DNA of 5,110 nucleotides from assembly GCA_023427125.1 (NCBI GenBank), contig JAEZBP010000587.1:1-5110 (forward strand). Reading direction: 5' to 3'. A program made the translations under genes and the position numbers. Source of the DNA: Pseudomonadota bacterium (GTDB taxonomy: Bacteria > Myxococcota_A > Polyangia > Polyangiales > Sandaracinaceae). The notes beneath the pieces are model-generated. The model was given only the letters and a program-made list of their open reading frames with translations, was not told where the DNA came from and made no database searches. Positions 4,952 through 5,110 of the stretch are shown here, in pieces (positions within the stretch are counted from its first letter, which is position 1; each line of letters starts with the position of its first letter).

Positions 4952-5110
4952 GCGGTCAGCCCTCCGTCGACGACCAGGCTCTGGCCGGTGATGTAGCTCG
5001 CGTCGTCGGACGCGAGGAACGCGATCGCGCGGGCCAGCTCGCGCGGATCGCCGGCGCGGCGCATCGGCACCCGCTCGACCAGCGCGGCGCGCGCGGGTGC
5101 GGGCGCGCGG
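4948..5110 (-). CDS. SDR oxidoreductase, FabG-like, C-terminal part
   Basis: Reading leftward from the right edge gives the last 53 codons of a short-chain dehydrogenase/reductase. The tail RVPMRRAGDPRELARAIAFL, then ASDDASYITGQSLVVDGG and LTA, is the conserved C-terminus of FabG-type enzymes: the R-x-G-x-P-E/R-E-hA segment and the ITGQ-x-(hydrophobic)-x-VDGG end. These reduce 3-oxoacyl thioesters with NADPH, the step before dehydration. The gene is translationally coupled (ATGA) to the dehydratase that follows, so the two steps are probably made together. The Rossmann fold and catalytic Ser-Tyr-Lys lie outside the window, so other SDR substrates cannot be excluded. Confidence 0.88.
   Translation of the reverse strand, partial: RAPAPARAALVERVPMRRAGDPRELARAIAFLASDDASYITGQSLVVDGGLTA

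Overview
The window is very GC-rich, with almost every codon of the accepted genes ending in G or C. It encodes TPR-PEGA and cyclophilin envelope proteins, a repeat lipoprotein and a CorE-type metal-sensing sigma factor. Together these suggest a myxobacterium (Polyangia/Sandaracinus-like). The taxonomy is an inference from style and gene families, not from a marker gene.

Layout. (1) Positions 1-56 hold the last 17 codons of an unidentified + strand gene. Its TGA overlaps the ATG of a 338-aa secreted TPR + PEGA-domain protein (53-1069, +). (2) A cyclophilin-type peptidyl-prolyl isomerase lipoprotein (1087-1788, -) converges on that gene. A hairpin covers the 18-nt junction. (3) After a 201-nt divergent intergenic region comes a 50-aa protein with twelve cysteines in six CXC pairs (1990-2142, +). 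It is metallothionein-like and has a good Shine-Dalgarno. (4) A 9-bp hairpin follows it. Next, 181 nt after the small gene, comes an ECF sigma factor (2324-2890, +) with a CXC motif between sigma2 and sigma4 and a six-cysteine C-terminal tail. This is the architecture of the ECF44/CorE group of metal-dependent sigma factors. (5) On the minus strand, reading leftward from the right edge, are the C-terminus of an SDR/FabG-like reductase (4948-5110), a FabZ-like hotdog dehydratase with an insertion (4364-4951), and a repeat-containing lipoprotein (2913 to about 4346). The first two overlap as ATGA. The third starts at or just after the dehydratase stop.

How the parts may work together. The most interesting unit is 1917-2890: a Cys-only metal-binding mini-protein next to a sigma factor that should sense metal directly through its own cysteines, with no anti-sigma gene beside it. 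Both upstream regions carry the same TGTAATG heptamer. I infer a compact sensor/sequestration module for thiophilic metals (Cu, Cd or Zn). The reductase and dehydratase are the two central beta-processing steps of fatty-acid or polyketide elongation and probably belong to a larger acyl-synthesis operon beyond the right edge. The lipoprotein at its end has no evident enzymatic role in that pathway. No RNA genes, CRISPR arrays or mobile elements were seen, and no gene-free stretch exceeds 300 nt.
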